Source: Rugamonas fusca (GTDB lineage: Bacteria; Pseudomonadota; Gammaproteobacteria; Burkholderiales; Burkholderiaceae_D). Taken from it: a stretch of DNA of 64,000 nucleotides. Shown piece by piece: positions 10,585 to 24,467 of this stretch (the first letter of the stretch is position 1; each line of letters starts with the position of its first letter). The stretch lies in NCBI RefSeq assembly GCF_014042365.1, contig NZ_JACEZS010000001.1, positions 372,001-436,000 on the forward strand. Reading direction: 5' to 3'. The notes beneath the pieces are model-generated. The model searched no databases. It saw only the letters and a list, made by a program, of their open reading frames with translations, and was not told the DNA's origin. Made by a program: the position numbers and the translations under genes.

Positions 10585-13500
10585 ATGGATTGGCAGTTCT
10601 GGGTAGATCGCGGCGGCACGTTTACGGACATTGTGGCGCGCCAGCCGGATGGACGGCTGCGCACGCACAAGCTGCTGTCGGAAAATCCGGAACAATACCG
10701 CGACGCGGCCATCGCCGGCATCCGTCACCTGATGGGGCTGGGCCCCCGTGCGGCCATCCCCGTGGCGCGGATCGAGGCCGTCAAGATGGGCACGACGGTG
10801 GCCACCAACGCGCTGTTGGAGCGCAAGGGTGAGCCGACGGCGCTGGCCATCACGCGCGGCTTTGGCGATGCGCTGCGCATCGCCTACCAGAACCGTCCGC
10901 GCCTGTTCGCGCGCCACATCGTGTTGCCCGAGCTGCTCTACAGCCATGTGATCGAAATCGACGAACGCATGGGCGCGCACGGCGATGTGGTGCTGCCGCT
11001 GGACGAGCAGGGCGCGCGCGCCCGCCTGCAAGCGGCCTACGACCAGGGCTTGCGCGCCCTGGCCATCGTCTTCATGCACGGCTACCGCTACCATGACCAT
11101 GAACAGCGCGTGGCGCGGATGGCGCGCGAGATCGGCTTTACCCAGGTCTCCGTGTCGCACCAGGTCAGTCCCATGATGAAACTGGTGGCGCGCGGCGACA
11201 CCACGGTGGTCGATGCCTACCTGTCGCCTATCCTGCGCCGCTACGTGGACCAGGTTGCCGGCGAACTGCCTGGGGTCAACCTGCAGTTCATGCAGTCGAG
11301 CGGTGGCTTGACGGACGCACGCGCGTTCCAGGGCAAGGACAGCATCCTGAGCGGGCCGGCCGGCGGCATCGTCGGCATGGTGCGCGCCAGCCGGCTGGCC
11401 GGTTTCGAGCGCGTGATCGGTTTCGACATGGGAGGCACATCGACCGACGTCTCCCACTACTCGGGTGAGTTCGAGCGTGTGTTCGAAACCCAGGTGGCAG
11501 GTGTGCGGATGCGCGCACCCATGATGAGCATCCACACGGTGGCAGCCGGCGGCGGCTCCATCCTGCATTTCGACGGCAGCCGCCTGCGCGTGGGGCCGGA
11601 CAGCGCCGGGGCCAATCCCGGGCCGGCCAGCTACCGGCGCGGCGGCCCGCTGGCTGTCACGGACTGCAACGTCATGCTCGGTAAAATCCAGCCCGCCCAT
11701 TTCCCGCAACTGTTCGGCGCCGACGGCAGGCAGGCGCTCGACGCACAGACCGTACGCGCGCAGTTCGCCGACATGGCCGCGCGCATTGAAGCGGCCACGG
11801 GCAAACCGACCACGCCGGAGCAGGTGGCCGAAGGATTTATCGACATCGCGGTCGGTAACATGGCCAACGCCATCAAGCAGATCTCCGTCCAGCGCGGCCA
11901 CGACGTGACCGAGTACACGCTGACCAGTTTCGGCGGCGCCGGCGGCCAGCACGCCTGCCTGGTGGCCGACGCGCTGGGCATGAAGACGGTGTTCATCCAT
12001 TCGCTGGCCGGCGTGATGTCGGCCTACGGCATGGGGCTGGCCGACCAGAGCGTGATGCGCGAGGAGGCGGTGGAGGAACGCCTGCTGCCCGAGAGCGTCA
12101 ACGGCCTCGAGGCGCGCCTGCGGACGCTGGGCGAGCGGGCGCGCGGGGAGCTGATCCGCCAGGGCGTGGCCGGCCAGCGTATCACCTTGCTGCGCCGCGT
12201 GCACCTGCGTTATGAAGGCACTGACTCTGCGTTGATCGTCCTGTTCGACAGCGCCAGCGCCATGCAGGCACAGTTCGAAGCGGCCTACAAGAAACGCTTC
12301 TCCTTCCTCATGCCGGCCAAGGCGCTGATCGTGGAAGCGGTGTCGGTGGAGGCATTGGGCCGCTCGGACGCCCCGGCCGAAACGGTCACGCCCGCGCCGC
12401 GCCGCGTGTCCGGCCTCACGCCGCAGGCGGTGGTGCGCATGTACAGCGGCGGCCAATGGCGCAACACCAAGCTTTATCAGCGCACGGCCACGCGTATCGG
12501 TGACATCATCAAAGGTCCGGCCATCATCGCCGAGGCCAACGCCACCACGGTGGTGGAGCCGGGCTGGCAGGCCGAAGTCACGCCGCAGGATCACCTGGTG
12601 CTGACCCGCGTGGAAGCTTTGCCGGCGCGGCGCGCCATCGGCACCACGGCCGACCCGGTCATGCTGGAGATCTTTAACAACCTGTTCATGTCGATCGCCG
12701 AGCAAATGGGCCTGCGGCTGCAGAACACGGCCTATTCCGTCAACATCAAGGAGCGGCTGGACTTCAGCTGCGCCATCTTCGACGCCGACGGCAACCTGAT
12801 CGCCAACGCGCCCCACATGCCGGTGCACCTGGGCTCCATGGGCGAGAGCATCAAGACCGTCATGCAGGCCAACGCGGGCCGCATGCACGCGGGCGACGTC
12901 TACATGCTCAACGATCCCTACCACGGCGGCACCCATTTGCCCGACGTGACAGTGATTTCGCCCGTGTTCGACGAAGCGGGAGAGCAGATCCTGTTCTACG
13001 TCGGTTCGCGCGGACACCATGCCGACATTGGCGGCACCACACCCGGTTCGATGCCGCCCGATTCGCGCAGCATCGCCGAGGAGGGCGTCCTGATCGACAA
13101 CTTCAAGCTGGTGGACGGGGCGGCCGGCGGTCGGTTGCGTGACGCCGAGGCGCGCGCCTTGCTGGCCGGCGCCGCCTGGCCGGCCCGCAATCCGGACCAG
13201 AACATGGCCGACCTGCGGGCCCAGGTGGCGGCCAACCAGAAAGGCGTGGAGGAACTGCGCAAGATGGTGGCCCATTTCGGCCTCGACGTGGTGCAAGCCT
13301 ACATGGGCCACGTGCAGGACAACGCCGAGGAAGCCGTGCGACGCGTGATCAGCGCGCTGCGCGACGGCAGCTACACGGTCGATCTGGACAACGGCGCCCG
13401 CATCCAGGTGGCGGTGCGGGTCGATCCGGCCAAGCGCAGCGCTGAGATCGATTTCACGGGCACCTCGGACCAGCTGGAGAACAATTTCAATGCGCCGTCC

Positions 13501-14190
13501 GCTGTTTGCATGGCGGCCGTGCTGTACGTGTTCCGCACGCTGGTCGATGACGACATCCCGCTCAACGCCGGCTGCCTCAAGCCGCTCAAGGTGCTGATCC
13601 CGCCGGGTTCCATGCTCAACCCGCGCTATCCCGCCTCCGTCGTGTCGGGCAACGTGGAAACGTCCACCTGCATCACGAACGCGCTGTACGGCGCGCTGGG
13701 CGTGATGGCGGCCGCGCAGGGCACGATGAACAATTTCACGTTCGGTAACGCGCAATACCAGTACTACGAAACCATCAGCGGCGGCTCGGGCGCGGGGCCG
13801 GGCTTCGATGGCACCAGCGTGGTCCAGACCAACATGACCAACTCGCGCCTGACGGACCCGGAGATCCTGGAGTTCCGTTTCCCCGTGCGGCTGGAGAGCT
13901 ACGCCATCCGCCACGGTTCGGGCGGCGCGGGACGCTGGCGCGGCGGCGATGGCGGCGTGCGTAAGATGCGCTTCCTGGAACCGATGACGGCCGCCATCCT
14001 GTCCAACAACCGCATCCACGCACCGTTCGGCATGGCCGGCGGCGCGCCAGGCGCCGTGGGCCGCAACAGCGTGCTGCGCGCTGATGGCAGCGTTGAGCAG
14101 CTGGGCCATATCGGCAAGACGGACATGGCGTCAGGTGACGTGTTTGTGGTGGAAACGCCGGGCGGCGGCGGCTACGGCCAGCCGGAATAA
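10585..14190 (+). CDS. Hydantoinase/5-oxoprolinase family enzyme (HyuA-HyuB fusion)
   Basis: The 1201-residue protein joins a HyuA-like ATPase half to a HyuB-like half. The HyuA half has the actin/hexokinase-type phosphate motifs RGGTFTDIV near the N-terminus and [18 protein letters not shown] around 285. The HyuB half starts near residue 690 ([20 protein letters not shown]) and runs to the end. Length and order match ATP-dependent 5-oxoprolinase, which opens 5-oxoproline to glutamate. N-methylhydantoin or caprolactam hydrolases share the fold, so the substrate is not settled. The ATG at 10585 has GAGGT just upstream and gives the canonical [15 protein letters not shown] start; an in-frame ATG at 10555 would add ten residues. 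Confidence 0.88.
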   Translation: MDWQFWVDRGGTFTDIVARQPDGRLRTHKLLSENPEQYRDAAIAGIRHLMGLGPRAAIPVARIEAVKMGTTVATNALLERKGEPTALAITRGFGDALRIAYQNRPRLFARHIVLPELLYSHVIEIDERMGAHGDVVLPLDEQGARARLQAAYDQGLRALAIVFMHGYRYHDHEQRVARMAREIGFTQVSVSHQVSPMMKLVARGDTTVVDAYLSPILRRYVDQVAGELPGVNLQFMQSSGGLTDARAFQGKDSILSGPAGGIVGMVRASRLAGFERVIGFDMGGTSTDVSHYSGEFERVFETQVAGVRMRAPMMSIHTVAAGGGSILHFDGSRLRVGPDSAGANPGPASYRRGGPLAVTDCNVMLGKIQPAHFPQLFGADGRQALDAQTVRAQFADMAARIEAATGKPTTPEQVAEGFIDIAVGNMANAIKQISVQRGHDVTEYTLTSFGGAGGQHACLVADALGMKTVFIHSLAGVMSAYGMGLADQSVMREEAVEERLLPESVNGLEARLRTLGERARGELIRQGVAGQRITLLRRVHLRYEGTDSALIVLFDSASAMQAQFEAAYKKRFSFLMPAKALIVEAVSVEALGRSDAPAETVTPAPRRVSGLTPQAVVRMYSGGQWRNTKLYQRTATRIGDIIKGPAIIAEANATTVVEPGWQAEVTPQDHLVLTRVEALPARRAIGTTADPVMLEIFNNLFMSIAEQMGLRLQNTAYSVNIKERLDFSCAIFDADGNLIANAPHMPVHLGSMGESIKTVMQANAGRMHAGDVYMLNDPYHGGTHLPDVTVISPVFDEAGEQILFYVGSRGHHADIGGTTPGSMPPDSRSIAEEGVLIDNFKLVDGAAGGRLRDAEARALLAGAAWPARNPDQNMADLRAQVAANQKGVEELRKMVAHFGLDVVQAYMGHVQDNAEEAVRRVISALRDGSYTVDLDNGARIQVAVRVDPAKRSAEIDFTGTSDQLENNFNAPSAVCMAAVLYVFRTLVDDDIPLNAGCLKPLKVLIPPGSMLNPRYPASVVSGNVETSTCITNALYGALGVMAAAQGTMNNFTFGNAQYQYYETISGGSGAGPGFDGTSVVQTNMTNSRLTDPEILEFRFPVRLESYAIRHGSGGAGRWRGGDGGVRKMRFLEPMTAAILSNNRIHAPFGMAGGAPGAVGRNSVLRADGSVEQLGHIGKTDMASGDVFVVETPGGGGYGQPE

Positions 14191-14214
14191 ACCCGGCGGC
14201 CGCGCGCCGCGGCT

Positions 14215-15852
14215 TCAGGCCGTGGTGGAAATGCCGTACTTGCGCTGCGTGGCCGTGTACTGGTTGAGGAGGATGGGCAGGGCGGGGTGGTTCGGGTCCA
14301 GTCGGCGGATGCGTTCCAGCAGGTGGTTGCACTGTTCGGCCAGGGGCGCTTCCCAGCCCAGGTCGTCGAGCTGCTTGAGCATGGCCGACGCGGCGGCCGG
14401 CAGCAGCGCCATATTGGATGGCGCCTTGCGCAACGCGCCATTGAGTGTGTCGATGGCGGCCCGCAGGTCGCCGTGGGCCCGCTTTTCGGCCGCGTCCAGC
14501 AGCAGGTCGTCGAGCTGGCGCGAGATGGTTTCGCCCACGCCGGTGGCCAGGTCATGGCGGCCGGCCTTCTCGAACACGTCGACCGCGTCGTCCATCGAGA
14601 TGCCGCTTTCCGTGTCATTGGTCAGGCCCACCATCAGCGAGGTGGCCTCGTTATCGAGCTTGTTTTTCAGGCAGCTGTGCACCAGGCCTATCTTCAGGCC
14701 GGTGGACAGGCCGCGCGTCATGCTCATGGTGCGCACGGCGTTGCGCAATTCAGCGGCGGCGGCGATGGGGTTGTCCATCAGTTCGGCCAGCAGGCTGGCG
14801 GCCACCGAGCGGCACACTTCCGTGTTGGCGTTGCTGCGCAGCGAGCGTTCCAGGTCCCGTATCACGCCGCCGGCCTGGCTGGCGTCGCCTTTCTTGACAA
14901 GGGCCTTGACCAGCTTGACGTGGTCCTCAGGATCGCGAAATTCCGAGTACTTCGCTTTCTGCACCACCTGCTTGAACGCCTTCTCCGCCACCAGGACGTC
15001 ACCGGCCTCGTAGGCCACTTCGCCCAGGTGGCGCAGGCGGCGCACCATGTTGGGCGAAATGGCCACCGCGTCCTCCAGGATGCGCTTGGCCATCACGTTC
15101 TGGCCCATGGCCTCGTGGGTCTGGGCCAGCAGGTCATAGGCCGCCATGAAGCGCGGGTTGTGTGCGATCAGGTTGTCCAGGGTTTGCTGGGCTTCTTCGT
15201 ACTTCTGCAAGCCGAACTGGCAACGCGCCAGGCCCAGGTGCGCCCAGCCGATGGGGCGCGTGAGCAGGATGGTCTGGTAAATCAGCTCCGCCTCCTCCAG
15301 CTCGTTCAGGCGCAGGTGCAGCTCGGCGCGCAGGCGGGCGAACTCGATGGCATGGCGCGCGTGGGTGGCCTCGCACTCCAGGCAAGTGGTGATGGCCTTG
15401 CGGATATTGCCCATGCCGATCAACTGATACACGGGCAGGAAATACGAGCGGCGCTCGACGGCGCGCGCGATACGCTGTTGCAGCACCTCGACCGTAAACG
15501 GCTTGAGCACGTAATCGTTGGGCGTCAGCTCGGCCGCGCTGATCACCTTGCTGTACACGCCCTCGGAAGTGAGCATGATAAAGATGGTCCACTGCGCGAT
15601 CAGCTTGTGTTGGCGCAGGTCTTCCAGCAACTGCTGGCCATCCTGGCCGTTGTCGCCGGCGCCGTTGCCCAGGTCATATTCGCACAGGATGATGTCGTAA
15701 CTTTTCTTGTTCAACTGGCCGATGGCCGTGCCCGAGCTCACCGCTTCGTCGATGCGGGTGATGCCGGACTGGTTCAGCATATTGCGCAAGGTGGCGCGCA
15801 TGCCGGGATTGGGGTCTACCAGCAGGACAGAAAGGTCAGCGTAATCTTGCAT
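14215..15852 (-). CDS. REC-TPR response regulator, copy 2 of a tandem pair
   Basis: The 545-residue protein has an N-terminal receiver domain (1-130) and a long helical region with TPR-like repeats (about 150-470), without a DNA-binding or enzymatic output domain. The receiver keeps the likely phospho-acceptor Asp60 (CEYDLG) and Lys117 (LKPF). The usual second acidic residue after beta-1 is proline (LVD13-P14-N15). A G/D/N/Q insertion follows Asp60. It lies 21 bases after its paralogue, which shares about 70% identity over the receiver by hand count. Such proteins probably signal through protein-protein contacts; the partner is unknown. Confidence 0.85.
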   Translation of the reverse strand: MQDYADLSVLLVDPNPGMRATLRNMLNQSGITRIDEAVSSGTAIGQLNKKSYDIILCEYDLGNGAGDNGQDGQQLLEDLRQHKLIAQWTIFIMLTSEGVYSKVISAAELTPNDYVLKPFTVEVLQQRIARAVERRSYFLPVYQLIGMGNIRKAITTCLECEATHARHAIEFARLRAELHLRLNELEEAELIYQTILLTRPIGWAHLGLARCQFGLQKYEEAQQTLDNLIAHNPRFMAAYDLLAQTHEAMGQNVMAKRILEDAVAISPNMVRRLRHLGEVAYEAGDVLVAEKAFKQVVQKAKYSEFRDPEDHVKLVKALVKKGDASQAGGVIRDLERSLRSNANTEVCRSVAASLLAELMDNPIAAAAELRNAVRTMSMTRGLSTGLKIGLVHSCLKNKLDNEATSLMVGLTNDTESGISMDDAVDVFEKAGRHDLATGVGETISRQLDDLLLDAAEKRAHGDLRAAIDTLNGALRKAPSNMALLPAAASAMLKQLDDLGWEAPLAEQCNHLLERIRRLDPNHPALPILLNQYTATQRKYGISTTA

Positions 15853-15873
15853 TGAGGTGCTTCCAGGCGTGGC

Positions 15874-17568
15874 CTAGGTGGCCGAGGGGGTAGGTGAGGG
15901 GGGCGTTGCCGCTGGCTGCGCGGCCGGTTGTGCCGCCGCGATCTGGGCGCCGTGCTGCTTGCGGATTGCCACGTACTGGGCCAGCAAGCCAGGCAGCAGC
16001 GGATGTTCGGCATTGTATTCGCGGATGCGCCGCAGCAGGGCCGTGCACTGGCCGAACAATGCCGCGTCCCAGCCCACATCGGCCAGCTGGCGCAATATGG
16101 CCGTGGTGGCCGCCGTCCACAACCCGGTATGGTCGGGATTGCGCTGCAAGGCCAGGCGCAGCACGTCGACGGCGCCGCGCAGGTCGCCCTGGCGGCTTTT
16201 TTCCGCCGCCTGGCGCACCATCGCGTCCACGGCCGAATCGAGGCGGGCGTGGTGTTGCTTGATCAGTTCCGGGCGGTCCGCCTGTTCGTAGATGGCCAGT
16301 ACCTGCGATTCGCTCACGCCGCTGTTCGGATCGGCCGTCAGTTCCGCGAACAGGGCGTTGGCCTGTTCGTCCAGCCGGTTGACGAGGCAGCTGTGGGCCA
16401 GCCCCAGCTTGACGTTGCTGGACATGCCGGTCGCCTCCGACAGCTTGTTCATGGCCTTGGCCAGTTCGGTGGCCGCGCCGCTGGCGTCGCCCTTCAGTTC
16501 CAGCACCATGGCCGACGCGTAGGCGCGGCACACTTCCGTGCTGGGACTGCTGCGCAGCGAGCGCTCCAGGTCGCGCACGACGGCGCTGGCGGCCGTGGCA
16601 TCGCCTTTCCTGACCAGTGTGCGTACCAGGTTGACATGGTCGGCCGGATCGCGGAATTCCGAGTGGCGGGCCTTGGCCACCACCTGCTTGTAGGCTTGCT
16701 CGGCGCCGGCCACGTCGCCCACGGCCAGCGACACGTCCCCCAGGTTGCGCAGCCGGCGCACCATGTGCGGCGAGATGGCGACCGCGTCCTGCAGCACTTT
16801 TTTTGCCGCCTCGTCGTTGCCTTGCACCCGCAGGCATAGTGCCAGCAGGTCGTAGGCGGCCATGAACTTGGGGTTGGCCGCCACCAGCGCTTCCAGCAGG
16901 GCCTGGGCCTCGGCGTGCCGGCCCAGATGTGACAGGCAGCGCGCCTGGCCCAGCTGGGCCCATCCCAGCGGTTTGGACTGGACGATGGCGGCATAGACCT
17001 GTTCCGCTTCCGCATGCCGGTCCAGGCTGACCAGCAGTTCGGCCCGCAGGCGCGCGTAATCGGTGGCGTAGCGCGGCTGACTGGTTTCCGCCGCCAGGCA
17101 GGCGGCCAGCGCCTCGCGGGCCTTGCCCTGGCCTATCATCTGGTACACGGGCAGGAAGTTGGCGCGCCGTTCCAGGGCGCGGCCGATGCGCTGCGACAGC
17201 ACGTCCACCGTAAACGGCTTGAGGATGTAATCGGTAGGCAGCAGTTCGGCCGCGCTCACCACCTTGCTGTACACGCCTTCGGCCGTGAGCATGATGAAGA
17301 TGGCCCATTGGCTGATCATGCGGTGGTGGCGCAAGTCTTCCAGCAGCTGCTGGCCGTCCTGGCCCGCGTTCTCGGCGCTGCCGCCCAGGTCGTACTCGCA
17401 CAGGATCACGTCGTAGGACTTGATGCCCAGCTGGCGGATGGCGGTGGCGGAGCTGACGGCGTGATCGACCTTGGTGATGTTCACCTGGGTGAGCATATTG
17501 TGCAGACTGGCGCGCATGCCCTGGTTGGGATCGACGATCAGGACCGACAGGTTGCTATAGTCTGGCAT
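15874..17568 (-). CDS. REC-TPR response regulator, copy 1 of a tandem pair
   Basis: The 564-residue protein starts MPDYSNLSVLIVDPNQGMRA. Its receiver has Asp13, Pro14, Asp60 and Lys117 in the same places as the downstream copy, then TPR-type helices (about 150-480). It ends in an Ala/Pro/Gln-rich tail (QPAAQPAATPPSPT) that copy 2 lacks. It is first in a two-gene operon behind a sigma-28-like promoter (17609-17635), with a leader of about 30 bases. That promoter suggests expression with motility or chemotaxis genes. Longer in-frame starts further upstream would run through that promoter and were rejected. Function is otherwise unknown. Confidence 0.85.
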   Translation of the reverse strand: MPDYSNLSVLIVDPNQGMRASLHNMLTQVNITKVDHAVSSATAIRQLGIKSYDVILCEYDLGGSAENAGQDGQQLLEDLRHHRMISQWAIFIMLTAEGVYSKVVSAAELLPTDYILKPFTVDVLSQRIGRALERRANFLPVYQMIGQGKAREALAACLAAETSQPRYATDYARLRAELLVSLDRHAEAEQVYAAIVQSKPLGWAQLGQARCLSHLGRHAEAQALLEALVAANPKFMAAYDLLALCLRVQGNDEAAKKVLQDAVAISPHMVRRLRNLGDVSLAVGDVAGAEQAYKQVVAKARHSEFRDPADHVNLVRTLVRKGDATAASAVVRDLERSLRSSPSTEVCRAYASAMVLELKGDASGAATELAKAMNKLSEATGMSSNVKLGLAHSCLVNRLDEQANALFAELTADPNSGVSESQVLAIYEQADRPELIKQHHARLDSAVDAMVRQAAEKSRQGDLRGAVDVLRLALQRNPDHTGLWTAATTAILRQLADVGWDAALFGQCTALLRRIREYNAEHPLLPGLLAQYVAIRKQHGAQIAAAQPAAQPAATPPSPTPSAT

Positions 17569-17608
17569 AGTGGACTTTCGTGGGCCGCGCCGCGCAGGCG
17601 GTGAGTCC

Positions 17609-17635
17609 TTATCGGCAGGCGTCAGCAAAATTTGA
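17609..17635 (-). promoter_or_regulatory. Sigma-28 (FliA)-like promoter of the REC-TPR operon
   Basis: On the minus strand TCAAATTT (17635-17628), 11 bases, then GCCGATAA (17616-17609) matches the flagellar sigma-28 consensus TAAAGTTT-N11-GCCGATAA: the -10 box is exact and the -35 box has six of eight bases. It sits about 40 bases before the start codon of the first REC-TPR gene. Confidence 0.6.
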
Positions 17636-17786
17636 AACAAGCATACCCCAAGCACTGGCAAAATTGCAGGGGAAGCCCGTGTTTCCCGCCCGGCAAGCCC
17701 GATTTTGGTCCCGAAACGGCAAAAAATGTTGCTTTGGCACCAGCTTTTTCCCCGAATAAGGGCTGTAGGGAGGAGGGAGAAAACGG

Positions 17787-17792
17787 TATAAT
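17787..17792 (+). promoter_or_regulatory. -10 box of the probable purL promoter
   Basis: A consensus TATAAT lies about 95 bases before the purL start. No good -35 box is seen 16-18 bases upstream (TGTAGG). The rest of the 320-base gap (17569-17888) holds the divergent sigma-28-like promoter and no credible gene. I see no PurR-type operator. Confidence 0.4.
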
Positions 17793-17888
17793 GCGCGCAA
17801 CGGAAATCTTGCAAAACCGCATCCGACCAGTTTCGTACCGTTTCACCCTTTAAATCCGCAGCCTCGCTGCATCAACCATCTCCCAGCC

Positions 17889-21938
<4,050 letters not shown>

Positions 21939-21956
21939 GCAAGCACGCAGCAAAGC

Positions 21957-21995
21957 AAACGGCCCCGTTTCGGCGACGAAACGGGGCCGTTTTTA
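21957..21995. terminator. Strong bidirectional terminator after purL
   Basis: The 16-bp perfect arms AAACGGCCCCGTTTCG (21957-21972) and CGAAACGGGGCCGTTT (21977-21992) enclose a GCGA loop and are followed by T residues. It also faces the convergent gene at 22007-22642. Confidence 0.9.
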
Positions 21996-22006
21996 CGTTT
22001 TGGGGT

Positions 22007-22642
22007 TCAGATCCAGTGCAGTACACCAGCGAACAGTCCCAGGCCGCTGGCCACGGTGGCGCCCAGTCCCGAGACGACGGCCACCTGGCGCTTGAGCGAA
22101 CGCATGTCGTGCACCAGGTAGGCGACGACGAAGAAGGGCATGTAGCCGACCAGCCAGATCAGCCACGGCGCACCCGCGTTCCAGCCGGACCACTCCCACG
22201 TCAGCGCGCCGATGTGGTTGAGCCACAATTCCACGCACACGCACAGCACGGAATTGACGGCCGCGAACAGCCAGCGGTTGTTGATGCCGAGGATTTTTGC
22301 CTCGGCGTCGGCCGGCAGCATGCGCACCGCGTACAGGCCCATGATGGCGAACATGAACGTGATCTCCACGTTCAGGCCGATCAGGATCACGTAGGCTGAA
22401 CTGCCCGGCGTGCCCCAGGCGGGCGCGAAGCCGGAGAAGTGGAACAGCAGGCCGTTCCAGATTTCGTTCATCCAGTCCATCAGCCAGAAGGCGAGGCCGG
22501 CCAGCACCACATTCCAGCGGCGCGCGGCGGCCTGTTCGCCGTAGGCCTGCACCACCAGCACCAGCAGGGGAATCACATACCACTGGAAATGGGCGGCATT
22601 ACGCACCAGCGCTTGTGCCTGGGCGGCGGAATCTGCGATCAT
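22007..22642 (-). CDS. Unknown multi-pass inner-membrane protein
   Basis: The 211-residue protein has about six hydrophobic segments (for example WYVIPLLVLVVQ, VVLAGLAFWLMDWM, AYVILIGLNVEITFMFAIMGLYA, WLFAAVNSVLCVCVELW, WLIWLVGYMPFFVVAYLVH, GLGATVASGLGLFAGVLH). Conserved-looking aromatic patches WLMDWMNEIWNG and LTWEWSGWNAG lie between helices. I do not recognise the family. A GGAGA Shine-Dalgarno lies 9 bases before the ATG. It is divergent from the AraC-family gene at 22737 across only 94 bases, so that regulator may control it. Confidence 0.75.
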   Translation of the reverse strand: MIADSAAQAQALVRNAAHFQWYVIPLLVLVVQAYGEQAAARRWNVVLAGLAFWLMDWMNEIWNGLLFHFSGFAPAWGTPGSSAYVILIGLNVEITFMFAIMGLYAVRMLPADAEAKILGINNRWLFAAVNSVLCVCVELWLNHIGALTWEWSGWNAGAPWLIWLVGYMPFFVVAYLVHDMRSLKRQVAVVSGLGATVASGLGLFAGVLHWI

Positions 22643-22736
22643 TTGTGTTGTCTCCTTTTTATGAAAACTGCGATTGTAGAGACCGCGATAGGCGCTGGCT
22701 TGACAGCGTAGGTCGCATATTTTGACAAATTAGGCC

Positions 22737-23783
22737 ATGTCCAATCCTCTCCGCGTTTTACCTGCCACCGTCATGGGGCTGACCGGCAGCGTGCCCGGTG
22801 CCTACGTGCGCCTGCTGTTCGACTACCTGGCGCAACAGGGGGCGGACGCCGGCGCCATCCTCGGCGAGGCGCCGCCATCACCGGAGGCGACGCCGCCGTC
22901 GTATCCCGTGCTGCGCTGGGCCGGCATGCTGGCTGCCGCCGCGCGCGAGTTGCGCGATCCGGCCCTGGGCTTGCATGTGGGCGCCACCATCACACCGGCC
23001 CACCTGGGGCCGCTGGGCTACGTGCTGCTGGCGTCGCAATCGGTGCTGGCAGCGTTGCAGCGCTACCTGCGCTACCAGCGGCTGGTGCATGACGTCAGTC
23101 CCGTGCGCACCTATCCGGCCGACGACAGGCTGGTCCTCGAGTGGAGCGATGAGTCACGCCATATCGGCTTGCTGGCCAACCAGTGCGGACTGGCGGCGCT
23201 GGTGCAGTTCGCGCGCGACATCACGGGCAGCGATATCGACCCAGTCGTGATCCATTTCGTCGAACCGGCGCCGGCGGACGTGGCGCCATATGCGGTGCTG
23301 TTCCGTTGTCCGGTGTTGTTCGGGCAGGAGGCGACCCGTGTCTGTTTCCCCCGGCAGTTGCTGGACTTGCCATTGCGCCGCGCCGACCCGGCCCTGGTGG
23401 CCATGCTGGAACGGCAGGTGCAGGCCAGCCTGGAGGCCTTGCCCGGCCCGGACCACATGCTGCAAGCGGTACGACGGTGTATTTCCAGCCACCTGCTGGA
23501 CGGCGAAGCCATGCTGGATCAGGTGGCGCAGGAACTGCACGTGTCGGGACGCACGCTGCGGCGCTGGTTGCAGGCGCGCGGCTGGAGTTTCCGCAATTTA
23601 CTGGAAGACACGCGCCGCCGCCTGGCCGAGCATTATCTGCGCGACACGCCATTGTCGCTGCCCGAGGTGGCCTTGCTGCTGGGCTATTCGGAACAAAGCG
23701 CGTTCAACCGTGCCTTCATGAACTGGTGCGGCATGACGCCGCGCCGCTGGCGCCTGGCCGCCCGCAAGTCGGCGCAGGGCTAA
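22737..23783 (+). CDS. AraC-family transcriptional regulator (arabinose-binding-like N-terminus)
   Basis: The 348-residue protein has an N-terminal effector domain of the type found in OruR and related regulators (about 20-215). At the C-terminus is the double helix-turn-helix (about 245-340: DQVAQELHVSGRTLRRWLQARG, then LPEVALLLGYSEQSAFNRAFMNW). The final GMTPRRWR is the usual AraC end. It probably binds DNA upstream of the divergent membrane-protein gene, or regulates itself. The effector is unknown. It converges with the alkD-like gene, 8 bases apart. Confidence 0.88.
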   Translation: MSNPLRVLPATVMGLTGSVPGAYVRLLFDYLAQQGADAGAILGEAPPSPEATPPSYPVLRWAGMLAAAARELRDPALGLHVGATITPAHLGPLGYVLLASQSVLAALQRYLRYQRLVHDVSPVRTYPADDRLVLEWSDESRHIGLLANQCGLAALVQFARDITGSDIDPVVIHFVEPAPADVAPYAVLFRCPVLFGQEATRVCFPRQLLDLPLRRADPALVAMLERQVQASLEALPGPDHMLQAVRRCISSHLLDGEAMLDQVAQELHVSGRTLRRWLQARGWSFRNLLEDTRRRLAEHYLRDTPLSLPEVALLLGYSEQSAFNRAFMNWCGMTPRRWRLAARKSAQG

Positions 23784-23791
23784 CGGCGAAG

Positions 23792-24460
23792 TCAGTGATG
23801 TTGGAGGTGCTTGTTCGCTTCGCGGTAGCTGAGTGGCGCCAGATGATTTTTTTCGGCACGCAGGAAGGCCGCCACGGCATCGGGGTCATGGCGTGCGTAG
23901 TCGCGCAAGGCCCAGCCGATTGCCTTCTGGATGAAGAACTCGCGTTCCGGCGCCAGCGTGCGCGCGTAGTTGAACAGCCGGTCGCTGTCGGTGCGCGCAC
24001 GCCAACCCAGTTGATGCAGCATCGCGATCCGGCGCAGCCACATGTTGGGACTGGTTAATGCCGCGTCCATACCGTCGTGTTGGCCGGCCAAAATTTCGCC
24101 AATGAGGGAGGCGAGTCCGTCCACCGTGTCCCACCACGATTTTTCCTGCGCCAGTAACAGCAAGGCGGGGATATTCCCAATGCTTAATTCTTCATGCCTG
24201 AGGGCCAGCAGGTCCAGCGCCGCATACTGGTATTCGCGTTCCGGCAGCGCCCATAATTGTTTTGCCAGTGCCAGCAAATGCGCAGCGCCGCGACCTTTCA
24301 ATTCCGCGAGAATCGGTTTCAAGCAATTGCGCCGCAATGGCGTGGGCACGCCCAGGAACAGGAACTGGTTGCGCATATAGGCACGCATCGCTTCGGCGCG
24401 GGCTGCCTGTGCGTGCGCCGTGAGTGCGTCGCGGACAGCCTCCAATGCGGACGCGCTCAT
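23792..24460 (-). CDS. AlkD-like DNA alkylation repair protein
   Basis: The 222-residue, all-helical HEAT-like protein carries the DNA_alkylation family features: RNQFLFLGVPTPLRR, WALPEREYQYAALDLL, the SWWDTVDGLAS aspartate region (Asp at about 113), WLRRIAMLHQLG and FIQKAIGWALRDYA. Members excise positively charged N3- and N7-alkylated purines without base flipping. It lies 7 bases after the AraC-type gene at 24468-25550 on the same strand, so the two may be co-transcribed. The pairing with the neighbouring hydroxylase cluster may be coincidental. Confidence 0.88.
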   Translation of the reverse strand: MSASALEAVRDALTAHAQAARAEAMRAYMRNQFLFLGVPTPLRRNCLKPILAELKGRGAAHLLALAKQLWALPEREYQYAALDLLALRHEELSIGNIPALLLLAQEKSWWDTVDGLASLIGEILAGQHDGMDAALTSPNMWLRRIAMLHQLGWRARTDSDRLFNYARTLAPEREFFIQKAIGWALRDYARHDPDAVAAFLRAEKNHLAPLSYREANKHLQHH

Positions 24461-24467
24461 GGCTGTC

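Noticed and set aside
10516..14109. 1197-codon frame antisense to the oxoprolinase-type gene
   Set aside because: Same GC-bias artefact; His/Arg/Ala-rich and lacking motifs, while the sense frame has clear HyuA and HyuB motifs.
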